From Ardenticatenaceae bacterium (GTDB lineage: Bacteria; Chloroflexota; Anaerolineae; Promineifilales; Promineifilaceae), in NCBI GenBank assembly GCA_030065875.1, contig JASJCR010000018.1:1-64000 (forward strand): a stretch of 64,000 nucleotides of DNA. The letters run 5' to 3'. The first letter of the stretch is position 1, and each line of letters starts with the position of its first letter. The notes under the pieces are model-generated. The model was not told the DNA's origin and did no database searches. It saw only the letters and a program-made list of their open reading frames with translations. The position numbers and the translations under genes were made by a program. Below are positions 41,138 to 49,650 of the stretch, piece after piece.

Positions 41138-41872
41138 TCATTCGAGATTGCCGGCGGCCGCCCGATCCAGAAACCAAATTATTTCCCCGTCAAGCGGCCG
41201 GATTCGTTCAATCGGCCGCTGCACGGGATCATCATCTGAACCCAGGACCTGGGCCAACATCGATGCTTTGCCAGCCCCGGTCGCCAAAACAATCGCCGTG
41301 CGGGCGGCATTGATCACCAGAGGGGTCAACGTGATTCGCTCAGCCGGCCGGCCATCATAATCCGCACTGACCCCCAAAGTCGGCCTGGTCACTTCCCCCG
41401 CGTTGATCGATCCGGGAAAAAGGGAGGCGGTATGTCCATCGGTGCCCATCCCTAAAATACAGGCGTCGAAGCGAGGCCACAGCTCGTGCGGGTCGGCAAA
41501 TTTTTTCAGTTCGGCGGCGTAAGCCACCGCCCCGTTTTCCGGTGAGAGTTCTCCCGGCATGCGGTGGATATGGTCGGTTGGGATGGGCAGCCTATCGAGA
41601 AACGCCTCGGCCGCCAGTCGGTAATTGCTTTCAGGGTCGCTGGCCGGAACACACCGCTCATCCGCCCACCAGATGTGGATTTTTGCCCACGGAATGGCGT
41701 CACTTAACGGCGGCTGCGCCCATCGCTTGTAAACCGGCCGGGGGGTGCCGCCACCGGATAAGGCGAGATGGCCTTCACCTCGTTTGTGCACCGCTTCTTC
41801 CAGCAAGCCGACGACCATCTCGGCCGCGGCATCAGCCAATTCATCCCGGGTGTTAAATACGATAAGGGTCAT
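41138..41872 (-). CDS. pgl: 6-phosphogluconolactonase
   Basis: 244 residues. Hydrolyses 6-phosphogluconolactone, the product of Zwf. Family motifs: LALSGGGTPRPVYK, IHIWWADERCVPASDPESNY, CILGMGTDGHTASLFPGS and RITLTPLVINAARTAIVLAT. It starts the pgl-zwf operon. The left arm of the inverted repeat at 41871-41974 begins in its start codon, so there is no room for a normal ribosome-binding site in non-repeat sequence. Confidence 0.95.
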   Translation of the reverse strand: MTLIVFNTRDELADAAAEMVVGLLEEAVHKRGEGHLALSGGGTPRPVYKRWAQPPLSDAIPWAKIHIWWADERCVPASDPESNYRLAAEAFLDRLPIPTDHIHRMPGELSPENGAVAYAAELKKFADPHELWPRFDACILGMGTDGHTASLFPGSINAGEVTRPTLGVSADYDGRPAERITLTPLVINAARTAIVLATGAGKASMLAQVLGSDDDPVQRPIERIRPLDGEIIWFLDRAAAGNLE

Positions 41873-41974
41873 TGATTGGTTCGATTGGTTCGATTGGTTT
41901 GATTAGTTGATTGGTCAAGGTCATTTTAAACTCAATCGTCCGATCAGCCTAATCGCATAATCGAACCAATCAAT
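41871..41974. repeat. Inverted repeat of ATTGATTGGTTCGATT words filling a whole spacer
   Basis: ATTGATTGGTTCGATT (41871-41886) is the exact reverse complement of 41959-41974. Inside, both sides continue as degenerate TCGATTGGT words. The left arm starts within the pgl start codon and the right arm ends at the base before the stop codon of the next gene (41975). Confidence 0.92.
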
Positions 41975-44416
41975 TTAATTTTTGCTTAGCGTATCGTACC
42001 GCAGCATCCCATTGGCATCAATGCCCACCTGGGTCACTTTGGACAACGAGAGGGCCAGGCGAATTTCCTGCGTTAAATCCAGGGTTGGCAGCTCATCCGC
42101 CCAAATGCGCTGAATGCGTTCGTAAGCCGCTTCCCGCGCGGCAAAATCATCCGGCGTGAGGCGTTCGAGGGAGGCAATGGCGGTATCCATCGTTAAACTT
42201 TCAAAATTGGAGCACAAGGTGTCGGTGTTAAAAATGAAAAAATTGATCCAGTGATACGGGTCGTTGTAATAGGGGGGCTGCCCGCTAGGCGGCCATCCTA
42301 AAATAAACGCCTCCGATTCGCAGGCGACAGAGCGCTGGCGAAACGCATCGTAATTGTCTCCGGTGACGGTGACTTGAAAGATCCCGGTTTCTTCAAGCTG
42401 TCTTTCGATTTCGGCCGCATACTCAGATTCCAGAGCGGAGTAGCGACCGTCATTGACATAATCTATGGTAATGCTCAGGCGATTTTCGGCCGAATAACCG
42501 GCCGCCTCAAGCAGCTCGATTGCGCGTTCCAAATCTCGTTCCGACTCAGTAGGGGTGTGGCCGGGAACCTGATCGGGGACCGGACTATAAAGCGGGAGCC
42601 GGCTGCCTTCAAAAATGGCGCTTAACGCCTCGCGGTCAAGGGCAAACCCGGCGGCTCGCCGCACTGCTGGATTGTTCCAGGGTGGTGCTTCCTGCTGAAA
42701 GACTAGATAACTTTTGAAGGCGGCCGGACCTTCCCACAGCGTATACTGTCCACTATCCTGCAACGCGCGCAAATCATCAAGCGGAAGTCCCAGCCAGGCC
42801 AAATCAATCGCCTCATTTTCGATTGCCCGCCGCATGCGTCCGGCATCATCGTAAAAACGCAGCTGTATATTGTCAATTGCCTGGGGCGTGCCCGGCCAGT
42901 TGGGGTTGGCGGTCAGGCGCATTTGCTGTCGCGGTTCCCAATCGGCAATTTCATAAGGACCGATACCTCCACAGCGGCTGTTGGGGGAAATTTCCAGCGA
43001 AAAACATTCATCACTGACAACAAAGTAAGGGGGAGAGGCGAGAATGCTCAAAAAATACGAGGTAGGCTCATCCAAAATCAAGCGCACCGTTAAATCATCT
43101 ATGGCCTGCACGGCATCATCATCCGCAAAGCCATCGATGTTGGCGTCTTTTAGCACCGCATTGACCAGAAAATTGCCCGCTGAAACCGACCGCCGTAAAG
43201 AAAAAACAACGTCTTCGGCCGTTAAAGCGGAACCGTCGGGAAAGGTCAAACCATTGCGCAGCCGAAAGGTGTATTCCAGCCCATCAGGGGAGATGAGCGG
43301 CAGTTCGCTGGCCAGGAGCGGTACAAGCTGATTGTCAACATTGAATCCGACCAGACCGGACATGATGTTGTTTTTGATTTCCCAGGAAATCGTGTCCGGT
43401 GGAGCGGCTGGATCGAGGTTGAGCTCTGTGGCGACCATCCCTACCACAAATTCGCGATCCAACGTACCAATCAGGGATTCACCGGCGATCAATCTTTCCT
43501 GGCTGACCAGCCATTGATCGGTCAAGGTATCAACGGTGCCATTGGTTACCTGCGCTTCTATTCCATCGTTGAGCAGGTTAAGCAGAACCTGGTTTTCTGC
43601 TGCTACCCCGATACGGTATGCCTGCTCGTTGATCCAGATGCTTCGATCGGCGATTCCGGCAATTTTGAGCTGCTGATAATAGGACTCGCTGTAGCTGGCG
43701 GCATCGGGTGAATCCAGAACAACGCCATCGATTTCTTCATCAATTAGGGCTTGCAGTGCTTCCCAAACCTCAGCATAAAGATTGATCTGCTCCGAGGGCC
43801 AACCCATGATTTCACGAGCAGTTTGCTCCCCGAAGCTGCTGTTTTCTACCCCCACCACGGCGGTCGAGGGTAAATCTTGATAGCTGTTGATGTCTGTTTC
43901 ATTGGCCCGCACCATCAAAACCTGGCCGATCTCAAGATAGGGCTGGGTGTATGCCAGCCCGGCCGGTGGTTCGCTGCCGGCCGGGTTACCGCTGGCCATC
44001 AAGGCATCAAATTCTCCGTTGGAGATCAGTTCAGGAACCGTTTGGAAATCGGTGACGATAAATTCGATGTCGAACCCCGCTGTGGCGGCGATGGCCGAAA
44101 TGATTCCGGCATCAAACCCCTGGACCTCTCCATATTCATTTATATCGGTAAAGGTTCTGGTCCGGGATGGGGCATCGACGACCACCGTCAAATACTCAAT
44201 TTGTGATGGGTCCTGGGGAAAGGTCACTCGGGTGGCTTCTGGCGTGGCCTCAGCTGTAGGTGCCGGGGCAATATCCGCCTCCGGCTGTGGTGTAGGATCT
44301 GGGGCCGCTTGACAGCCGGCGACTATTCCCAGGAGCGGGACGAGCAAAAAGAAAAATATACTTTTGTTTAATATATGGAATCGCTGATGCAAAATCCTTT
44401 CTCCATTCCTCAGCAT
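41975..44416 (-). CDS. Fused solute-binding lipoprotein: family 3 plus family 5 domains
   Basis: 813 residues. Lipobox GIVAGC, then a Pro/Ala/Thr/Glu spacer. Residues ~70-310 have the pattern of SBP family 3 (polar amino acid type: GEVQGFDAGIISAIAATAGF, FDALMASGNPAGSEPPAGLA, QPYLEIGQVLMVRANETDI). Residues ~325-813 match family 5 (oligopeptide type: LPLISPDGLEYTFRLRNGLT, FPDGSALTAEDVVFSLRRSV, GPYEIADWEPRQQMRLTANP). No permease or ATPase gene is adjacent. The joined receptors might scavenge for transporters encoded elsewhere or act as a sensor (inference). The ATG at 44416 follows an in-frame TTG. Confidence 0.85.
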   Translation of the reverse strand: MLRNGERILHQRFHILNKSIFFFLLVPLLGIVAGCQAAPDPTPQPEADIAPAPTAEATPEATRVTFPQDPSQIEYLTVVVDAPSRTRTFTDINEYGEVQGFDAGIISAIAATAGFDIEFIVTDFQTVPELISNGEFDALMASGNPAGSEPPAGLAYTQPYLEIGQVLMVRANETDINSYQDLPSTAVVGVENSSFGEQTAREIMGWPSEQINLYAEVWEALQALIDEEIDGVVLDSPDAASYSESYYQQLKIAGIADRSIWINEQAYRIGVAAENQVLLNLLNDGIEAQVTNGTVDTLTDQWLVSQERLIAGESLIGTLDREFVVGMVATELNLDPAAPPDTISWEIKNNIMSGLVGFNVDNQLVPLLASELPLISPDGLEYTFRLRNGLTFPDGSALTAEDVVFSLRRSVSAGNFLVNAVLKDANIDGFADDDAVQAIDDLTVRLILDEPTSYFLSILASPPYFVVSDECFSLEISPNSRCGGIGPYEIADWEPRQQMRLTANPNWPGTPQAIDNIQLRFYDDAGRMRRAIENEAIDLAWLGLPLDDLRALQDSGQYTLWEGPAAFKSYLVFQQEAPPWNNPAVRRAAGFALDREALSAIFEGSRLPLYSPVPDQVPGHTPTESERDLERAIELLEAAGYSAENRLSITIDYVNDGRYSALESEYAAEIERQLEETGIFQVTVTGDNYDAFRQRSVACESEAFILGWPPSGQPPYYNDPYHWINFFIFNTDTLCSNFESLTMDTAIASLERLTPDDFAAREAAYERIQRIWADELPTLDLTQEIRLALSLSKVTQVGIDANGMLRYDTLSKN

Positions 44417-44490
44417 GATATGCAATTTTGAAGTATAGCGAGGATGATCAACCGACCCAAATTTAGCTTAGAGCAAGATAACAACAGTTA

Positions 44491-44528
44491 ACAATTACTA
44501 ATTACTAATTGCTAATTACTAATTGCTA
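44491..44528. repeat. Tandem AATTACT/AATTGCT words ending in the recO stop codon
   Basis: Five to six seven-base units AATTACTAATTACT then AATTGCTAATTACTAATTGC. The last bases CTA at 44526-44528 are the recO stop codon. Same vocabulary as at 6047-6130 and 16229-16294. Confidence 0.85.
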
Positions 44529-45317
44529 ATCGGAAGGTGGCGTTTCGGAGAGTCGGAGGGCATCGTGGCGAAGACGGTGCAGGAATTCGAGTGATTTTAA
44601 GCTGCGCTCCAGGAGAAAGGTTAAATATTCATACAGGACCGACTCGATTTCACTGTGCAGTTCACGTCGAAGCTGTAATTCTTGAACTGTGGTCCACGGC
44701 CGGGTTTGTAGATAGCGCATTACTTTCACGGCTCGGGCGGAAATCGGCCGGGCCCGCACCTCCCGACTGATATATTCCGGCTTGATCAAGCCCCCCAATT
44801 CGCTGCTAAAATATTGATCCTCTTCCAAAATCGATTCCTGGCTAACCACACAGTAAAAAAGCTGAGGTTGATACCCGGTTAAACTCAGGAGACGCAGCTC
44901 ATAAAACCGGCCGGCTAAAAGCAGGTTGTCTGTGCTGCCAAGAACCGCCAAAAATTGAGAGAGCAGCTCATAAATTTGAATTTGCTGATCCTCATCGGCC
45001 GTAAACTGATCGAGCAGTTCAACCATGTAAGCCGCGTAGGTCGTCCGCACCAGGTCTGCCCGCAGGCCGTTGTAATATTCGACCGCCTCCGCCTGGGTGA
45101 CGATATCAAAATTGCGGCCGGTGGCCAGCAAAAAATTGCTGCGGGTGAATAACTCTACGTGGCCGGTTTTGCGTGTTTGGGGCTTACGCGCTCCTTTGGC
45201 AATCGCCCGAATCTTTCCTTTTTCGCGGGTCAAAATCGTCAGCAGCCGATCCGCCTCGCCAAAATCTGAGCGTCGCAAAACAATCCCTTCCGTTCGATAC
45301 GTATGTGCGCGAGCCAT
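44526..45317 (-). CDS. recO: DNA repair/recombination mediator RecO
   Basis: 263 residues from the ATG at 45317. OB-fold N-terminus with the family start AHTYRTEGIVLRRSDFGEAD, then RLLTILTREKGKIRAIAKGA and RKPQTRKTGHVELFT. The zinc Cys cluster of many RecO proteins is absent: the YCVVS region has only one Cys. It helps RecA load on SSB-coated DNA with RecR. A longer upstream frame (to 45524) overlaps cdd and is rejected. It starts seven bases after the cdd stop, so the two are likely cotranscribed. Confidence 0.92.
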   Translation of the reverse strand: MARAHTYRTEGIVLRRSDFGEADRLLTILTREKGKIRAIAKGARKPQTRKTGHVELFTRSNFLLATGRNFDIVTQAEAVEYYNGLRADLVRTTYAAYMVELLDQFTADEDQQIQIYELLSQFLAVLGSTDNLLLAGRFYELRLLSLTGYQPQLFYCVVSQESILEEDQYFSSELGGLIKPEYISREVRARPISARAVKVMRYLQTRPWTTVQELQLRRELHSEIESVLYEYLTFLLERSLKSLEFLHRLRHDALRLSETPPSD

Positions 45318-45324
45318 AATTTTT

Positions 45325-45729
45325 CTAAGGTAGCTGGGTGCTGTCAAAAGAATCGGGCAAAAGGTCCGCCATCGTGGTCTCTCGAACCTCGTCGGCGCTT
45401 TCATCGATAATCCATACCGGAAAATCGCGGCCAAATTCTCGTAAAACCTGGCGACACGCCCCGCACGGAGTAACCCCACTGACGGTGGCCACGGCCACGG
45501 CCGCGATACCGGTTTCACCCGCACCGATCATGGTTCCCACGGCGCTGCGTTCGGCGCAAATCGTCAGGCCGTATGAGGCGTTTTCGACGTTGACCCCTGT
45601 ATAAATTTTTCCGGATTTGGATAATATCGCCGCGCCAACCAAAAAATTGGAGTAGGGCGCGTATGCTCGCTGGCGGATCGATCGGGCGGCTTCAATCAAT
45701 TTTGCTTGGGTTGTGGGGTCAATTTGCAT
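45325..45729 (-). CDS. cdd: Cytidine deaminase
   Basis: 134 residues, the homotetrameric-type size. Deaminates cytidine and deoxycytidine for pyrimidine salvage. Zinc and catalytic motifs: YAPYSNFLVGAAI, NASYGLTICAERSAVG (Cys-Ala-Glu) and PCGACRQVLREFG (two Cys). Located between the GlmU-like gene (17 bases upstream) and recO. Confidence 0.96.
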   Translation of the reverse strand: MQIDPTTQAKLIEAARSIRQRAYAPYSNFLVGAAILSKSGKIYTGVNVENASYGLTICAERSAVGTMIGAGETGIAAVAVATVSGVTPCGACRQVLREFGRDFPVWIIDESADEVRETTMADLLPDSFDSTQLP

Positions 45730-45746
45730 GGGAATCTCAATAATAT

Positions 45747-46793
45747 TTACTTCTCATTGGTCAGGTGGGAAAACGGCCGGACCATCACATCATCCTCTAA
45801 AACTTGATCTTCGACAACCGCATGTTCAACACGGACCCGATGGCCGAGTCGGCTGTTGCGAATGGTGGCGTGAGGGCCGATCACGCAATCTTCGCCAATG
45901 ACCGTGTTTCCCTGCAGGTAAGAGCCCGGCCAGATGATTGTATCCTGCCCGATGATAACCGACTGGTCGATAAACGTTTGATCGGGATCAACGAGGGTTA
46001 CCCCGGCCGTCAGCCAGCGCTGGTTGGCCCGCCGCCGAAACGCCCGCTCAACTTCAACCAGTTCGCTGCGCGTTCCCGCTCCTACACACTCGTCCTGGTC
46101 ATCGGTGACAATTGCTTCAACCGCTCGCCCCTGATCGACGGCCGCGGCCACCAGATCGGTTAGATAATATTCGACGCCGTTGCGAGCCTGGCGCAGGGGA
46201 AGGTGGGGCAGCTGCTCCCACAACCATGGACCATCAAAACAGTAAACGCCGACGTTTAATTCTGAAATATTGAGAAGTTCTTCGGTATTTGGGCGCTGGC
46301 GCGCTTCGGCTACTTCGACGATTTCCAAAACCCGGCCGTTTTCATCGCGCACGATCCGGCCAAACGGCGACGACGGCTCACCCATGATCGTAACCATGAC
46401 GATGGCGGCACCGCTTTGAGCCTGCTGTTGGGCCAGGGCGGCCATGGTTTCCGCTTTAAGAAGGGGCATATCCCCATACGTCACCAACACCTGGGCCGAA
46501 CGGCCGCGAAGAGCTTTGGCGGCCATCATGGCGGCGTGACCGGTGCCCAGCTGTTCTGCCTGAACGACAAAGACAGCCTCTGGCCCCACCAGCGCTTTTA
46601 ACGCTTCACCGCCCATCTCCCCGATAACGAGCGTTGGGGGGTGTTGCGCCACGCTTCGGGAGGCCTCTACAACGTGCATGACCATCGGCCGGCCGCCAAC
46701 CTCATGCAGAATTTTTTGTTTTTTTGACAACATTCGGGTGCCTTTACCGGCCGCAAGAATGACAACAGCTAGATCAGTTTTGATGGTGTTCAT
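45747..46793 (-). CDS. GlmU-like UDP-sugar pyrophosphorylase, without the acetyltransferase half
   Basis: 348 residues against about 450-460 for bifunctional GlmU. The nucleotidyltransferase part is complete: VVILAAGKGTRMLSKKQKIL, QLGTGHAAMMA, VTYGDMPLL, NGVEYYLTDLV. The left-handed beta-helix begins (VIIGQDTIIWPGSYLQGNTV, IGEDCVIGPHATI, RNSRLGHRVRVEHAVVED) but ends after about five coils, so the acetyltransferase site (the RPGT loop and following His/Asn residues) is absent. It should make a UDP-sugar from a sugar 1-phosphate, UDP-GlcNAc or a similar product. The next gene starts only 17 bases later, so no lost frame is hidden there. Confidence 0.85.
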   Translation of the reverse strand: MNTIKTDLAVVILAAGKGTRMLSKKQKILHEVGGRPMVMHVVEASRSVAQHPPTLVIGEMGGEALKALVGPEAVFVVQAEQLGTGHAAMMAAKALRGRSAQVLVTYGDMPLLKAETMAALAQQQAQSGAAIVMVTIMGEPSSPFGRIVRDENGRVLEIVEVAEARQRPNTEELLNISELNVGVYCFDGPWLWEQLPHLPLRQARNGVEYYLTDLVAAAVDQGRAVEAIVTDDQDECVGAGTRSELVEVERAFRRRANQRWLTAGVTLVDPDQTFIDQSVIIGQDTIIWPGSYLQGNTVIGEDCVIGPHATIRNSRLGHRVRVEHAVVEDQVLEDDVMVRPFSHLTNEK

Positions 46794-46842
46794 AAGTGGT
46801 TTAAGTATAGGAGAGCAATGGGAAATGGGAAATAGGAGATAC

Positions 46843-46905
46843 GAAATACGAGGTACGAAATTCGAAATACGAGGTACGAAATTCGAAATACGAGATGCGA
46901 AATAG
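46843..46905. repeat. Three tandem 21-bp repeats
   Basis: The unit GAAATACGAGGTACGAAATTC occurs at 46843-46863 and 46864-46884 exactly, and at 46885-46905 with four substitutions. Degenerate GGAAAT words precede it. It fills the spacer between the GlmU-like start codon and the stop of the next lipoprotein gene (46909). Confidence 0.9.
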
Positions 46906-46908
46906 GGA

Positions 46909-48129
46909 TTATTGCACGGTTAGGCTGGCGGCCATTCCATCAATTAAAGGAGTCATTTCTGCCAGCGAATCAGCGGCAGCCAGGCCAACTAAAACGACAA
47001 AGCGAGAGCCATTAACCGCCACATAATAATCGGCAATGACCGGCGCGCCCTGAATGGTGGTGTCGTAGCGACTGGCGGCACCGGCTTGCCCGTTGATCAG
47101 CAGCGGCCGAGGCAAAATGAGCGGATCAAAAGAATCATAAATGGGAAAGTTGGCGATAAATTGCTCCAGGATCAGGACCGGATCGGGATCAGAACCGACG
47201 GCAATCTCGGCCGGAAACAGCCAGACCGCCGCCCCTCCATCGGTAAACACATTGTCGTTGAGCAGGAGTTCGCTGCTGGCCAACAGCACGGCCTCCGGTT
47301 CTTCCGCATTGAGAAGCCACTCTGGCGGATAACCAACTGAGTAGCGGCCGTTGGCATCTACCAGCTGGACAAAATCGGGCGGCACCGCTGCTTCTAAACG
47401 GGTAACTTCATCTTCGTTGATCTCAGCGGTTTCATTTGCGGCGTCTTCACCCGATTCCGAGGGTGGATCAGCTGGGGGAGCGGTGGGGATGGGGACCGGT
47501 GTGAGCGTAGGCGGGGCCGAAGTTGGGGGTGGGGCGCTGATGATGACCGTATCGATAACCGCTTCCAAAATCGGTTGGTACCTCTCATGATCCGGGGTGA
47601 CGGCCGATACCAGCATGATGGCACCCTGATGGCGGATTAAGCGAAAGAGGAGGGTGTATTCAATACCGCTGCTGTCAATACTGATCAGGGTCATGGCCGC
47701 TGCTTCCTGGCCATTAATGGTCACCGCTTCGGCCGGTTCGATAACGCGCATCCCTTCCCGCTCGCCCACAAACTCTTCTAACCCTTCAGCCAAATCCTCA
47801 AAAAAAACCGCAATGGGGGTAATGGCTAAAATGGCACCCGTTGTCGCCCCGTCCGTATTTTCGAGTAAATCCGGATCGGTCGCGATTTGCCATGGGTCCC
47901 CCTCTGCAATTACCCAGGATGGCGGGTGCTGCAGGGCAAATCCCAAGTTGGGATTTAAGTAGGCTACAAAGTCGGCCGATAGATCAGGGGTGGCTGTCGG
48001 CTGTGTGGTTGGTGTGGCGTCGGGTGGTGAATCTTGTGTTTCTACCTCTGATAAACGGTCCGCCCCACAGCCTAACAGAAAGGCAAACAGGAGTGGCCAA
48101 AGCGCCAGCAGAGGGCCAAATCTTTTCAT
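46909..48129 (-). CDS. Lipoprotein with two PsbP/DcrB-like domains
   Basis: 406 residues from the ATG at 48129. Signal peptide with lipobox LLGC. Two related ~150-residue units, each starting with a line such as NLGFALQHPPSWVIAEGDPW or NGRYSVGYPPEWLLNAEEPE and containing INGQEAAAMTLIS or INGQAGAASRYDT, are joined by a Pro/Thr-rich linker (~205-255). The unit pattern resembles PsbP/DUF1795-type domains. Function unknown; probably displayed on the outer face of the membrane. Confidence 0.78.
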   Translation of the reverse strand: MKRFGPLLALWPLLFAFLLGCGADRLSEVETQDSPPDATPTTQPTATPDLSADFVAYLNPNLGFALQHPPSWVIAEGDPWQIATDPDLLENTDGATTGAILAITPIAVFFEDLAEGLEEFVGEREGMRVIEPAEAVTINGQEAAAMTLISIDSSGIEYTLLFRLIRHQGAIMLVSAVTPDHERYQPILEAVIDTVIISAPPPTSAPPTLTPVPIPTAPPADPPSESGEDAANETAEINEDEVTRLEAAVPPDFVQLVDANGRYSVGYPPEWLLNAEEPEAVLLASSELLLNDNVFTDGGAAVWLFPAEIAVGSDPDPVLILEQFIANFPIYDSFDPLILPRPLLINGQAGAASRYDTTIQGAPVIADYYVAVNGSRFVVLVGLAAADSLAEMTPLIDGMAASLTVQ

Positions 48130-48177
48130 GGGCGAACTGTAACACAATTGCCGGGGGAGGGCATTGACTTTAAGCGG

Positions 48178-48588
48178 TTATTTCATCTGCGCCTGTTCGA
48201 TTTCCCCTTCGATATCGAGGGGAAGCAGGTGAAATTGCTGGCGGGGTGCTTTGAGGTTGTAGTTGCGTATTTTGCGGTTGAGGGCGGCCGCATCGGCTCG
48301 AAATGTTTCCACCGCTTTGCGCCAGCGCAGGGCCGCGAAGGGACCGCGCTGATTCCGGCGCGCGGCGCGCTGCAGCTTGCGCCGAGATGTATCGATCAGC
48401 TCTTCAAGCGTTTTCCGCTCGGCGATGAAGCTGAGGGTATAACCAGCCTGCTTGACGATGCTGTGGGCCAGGCGGGTTTCCTTATTATAGGGGTTATCTT
48501 CGAGTTTTAACGGTTTGCCCTCGCCGGAAAGATTACTAAAATCACCCCGTTTTTGGGCTTCCTCGATCATTTCGTCAATATAATTCAT
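48178..48588 (-). CDS. DUF1992 (DnaJ-homologue subfamily C28-like conserved domain) protein
   Basis: 136 residues from the ATG at 48588. The domain is typical: IDEMIEEAQKRGDFSNLSGE, GKPLKLEDNPYN and LAHSIVKQAGYTLSFIAERK. There is no J domain; the conserved domain stands alone. Molecular role unknown. Transcribed divergently from the CoA-binding protein gene. Confidence 0.85.
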   Translation of the reverse strand: MNYIDEMIEEAQKRGDFSNLSGEGKPLKLEDNPYNKETRLAHSIVKQAGYTLSFIAERKTLEELIDTSRRKLQRAARRNQRGPFAALRWRKAVETFRADAAALNRKIRNYNLKAPRQQFHLLPLDIEGEIEQAQMK

Positions 48589-48671
48589 AAGTTTGATATT
48601 GTGATTTTTATCACAAGCGGAGGTAGAATACCATCGGCTTACCGCCGCTGTCAAGGGCGGACAAAAAAATT

Positions 48672-49097
48672 ATGAATGGACAAAATATGATTTACGCTGA
48701 TCAAAGTGAAACAATTGAAGAAATATTAACCAACGCTGAAAAAATCGCTGTCGTTGGTTACTCAAATAAAGCGTATCGCGCCGGTCATTATGTGCCCGCG
48801 TATCTGCAAGAGCAAGGCTATCAAATTATCCCCGTTAATCCGTTTGAGAAGGAGGGACTGGGAGAAGAGGCGTACGCTTCTCTGGAAGAGATTCCAGAGC
48901 CTATTGATTTGGTATTGATTTTCCGCCGCAGTGAAGAAGTAGAAGAGGTGGTTGAGAAAGCTGTTGAGGTTAATGCCAAGTGGGTATGGATGCAGTTGGG
49001 GATCATTCATGAGCAGGCGGCGGAAACGGCAGAAGAAGCCGGTTTGGGGGTGGTGATGGATAGGTGTATGTTGGTCGAGCACAAGAACAGGGTTTAA
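48672..49097 (+). CDS. CoA-binding domain protein (YccU-like)
   Basis: 141 residues with a Rossmann-type CoA_binding_2 domain: KIAVVGYSNKAYRAGHYVPA, QGYQIIPVNPFEKEGLGEEA, EPIDLVLIFRRSEEVEEVVE, and the C-terminal GLGVVMDRCMLVEHKNR. These proteins bind CoA in vitro, but the physiological role is unclear. Its stop codon is directly followed by the left arm of the inverted repeat around rnpB. Confidence 0.9.
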   Translation: MNGQNMIYADQSETIEEILTNAEKIAVVGYSNKAYRAGHYVPAYLQEQGYQIIPVNPFEKEGLGEEAYASLEEIPEPIDLVLIFRRSEEVEEVVEKAVEVNAKWVWMQLGIIHEQAAETAEEAGLGVVMDRCMLVEHKNRV

Positions 49098-49179
49098 TGG
49101 CTAATTGCTATTTGCCAATAGCTAATTCCTAACGCGCTGTTTTTAGCAATTAGCCATTAGCCCTAGCAATTAACCATTA
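49098..49179. repeat. Left 82-nt arm of the inverted repeat enclosing rnpB
   Basis: Matches the reverse complement of 49558-49639 at about 78 of 82 positions. The arm is itself a degenerate hairpin of GCTAATTGCTA words around the centre CCTAACGCGCTGTTTTTAGC. It starts at the base after the stop codon of the CoA-binding protein and ends eight bases before the RNase P RNA. Confidence 0.95.
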
Positions 49180-49187
49180 ATTTTATT

Positions 49188-49549
49188 CCAAGCCGACCTA
49201 TAAGCCGCATTCTGTCCCTCTGTTGAGGGGATGATCATCTATCTGGGACGGCCGTTGCCGACCGCCTCTTGCAGCCTACCCGAATGCCAATCGGAACGAG
49301 CAGCCCCGAGCACCGTGGTGCGGCATTCTGCTTGGCCTTGCTCCCGATGGGGTTTGCCTGGCCAGGAACATTACTGCCCCTGCCGGTGGTCTCTTACACC
49401 ACCGTTTCACCCTCGCCTTTTCAGGCAATTTACCTCTCTGTTGCACTTGCCGGCGGGTCACCCCGCCCGGCCGTTAGCCGGCACCGCGCTCTGTGGAGTG
49501 CGGACTTTCCTCAGCGGGTATTCCCGCCGCGATCACCCGGCCGGCTTGG
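49188..49549 (-). ncRNA. rnpB: RNase P RNA, bacterial type A
   Basis: 362-nt ribozyme subunit of RNase P, which matures tRNA 5' ends. The ends pair as P1 (CCAAGCCG with CGGCTTGG). Universally conserved segments are visible on the minus strand: GAGGAAAGTCCGC near the 5' end, GGGTGAAACGGTGG and GTAAGAGACCACC in the middle (J11/12-P11 region), and ACAGAATGCGGCTTATAG near the 3' end. It is enclosed by two 82-nt inverted repeat arms. Confidence 0.96.
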
Positions 49550-49557
49550 AAAAGGGT

Positions 49558-49639
49558 TAATAGCTAATTGCTAGGGCTAGTGGCTAATTGCTAAAAACAG
49601 CGCGTTAGGAATTAGCTATTGGCAAATAGCAATTAGCTA
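49558..49639. repeat. Right 82-nt arm of the inverted repeat enclosing rnpB
   Basis: Reverse complement of the left arm (49098-49179) with about four differences. It begins eight bases beyond the RNase P RNA 5' end, the same distance as on the other side, and ends 11 bases before the stop codon of the methyltransferase gene (49651). On the minus strand it lies upstream of rnpB, so it overlaps where the rnpB promoter would be expected. Confidence 0.95.
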
Positions 49640-49650
49640 TTATTATATCA

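Noticed and set aside
45318..45524. Longer RecO with 69 extra N-terminal residues
   Set aside because: The extension overlaps cdd in another frame and reads as non-homologous sequence; RecO proteins start at the AHTYRTEG segment.
45730..45750. Frameshift hiding the acetyltransferase half of GlmU
   Set aside because: The next gene (cdd) starts 17 bases after the stop; there is no room for the missing ~100 residues in any frame.
49188..49549. Protein-coding frames across the rnpB region on both strands
   Set aside because: The region folds as RNase P RNA with all conserved segments; the open frames have no ribosome-binding sites or recognisable protein.
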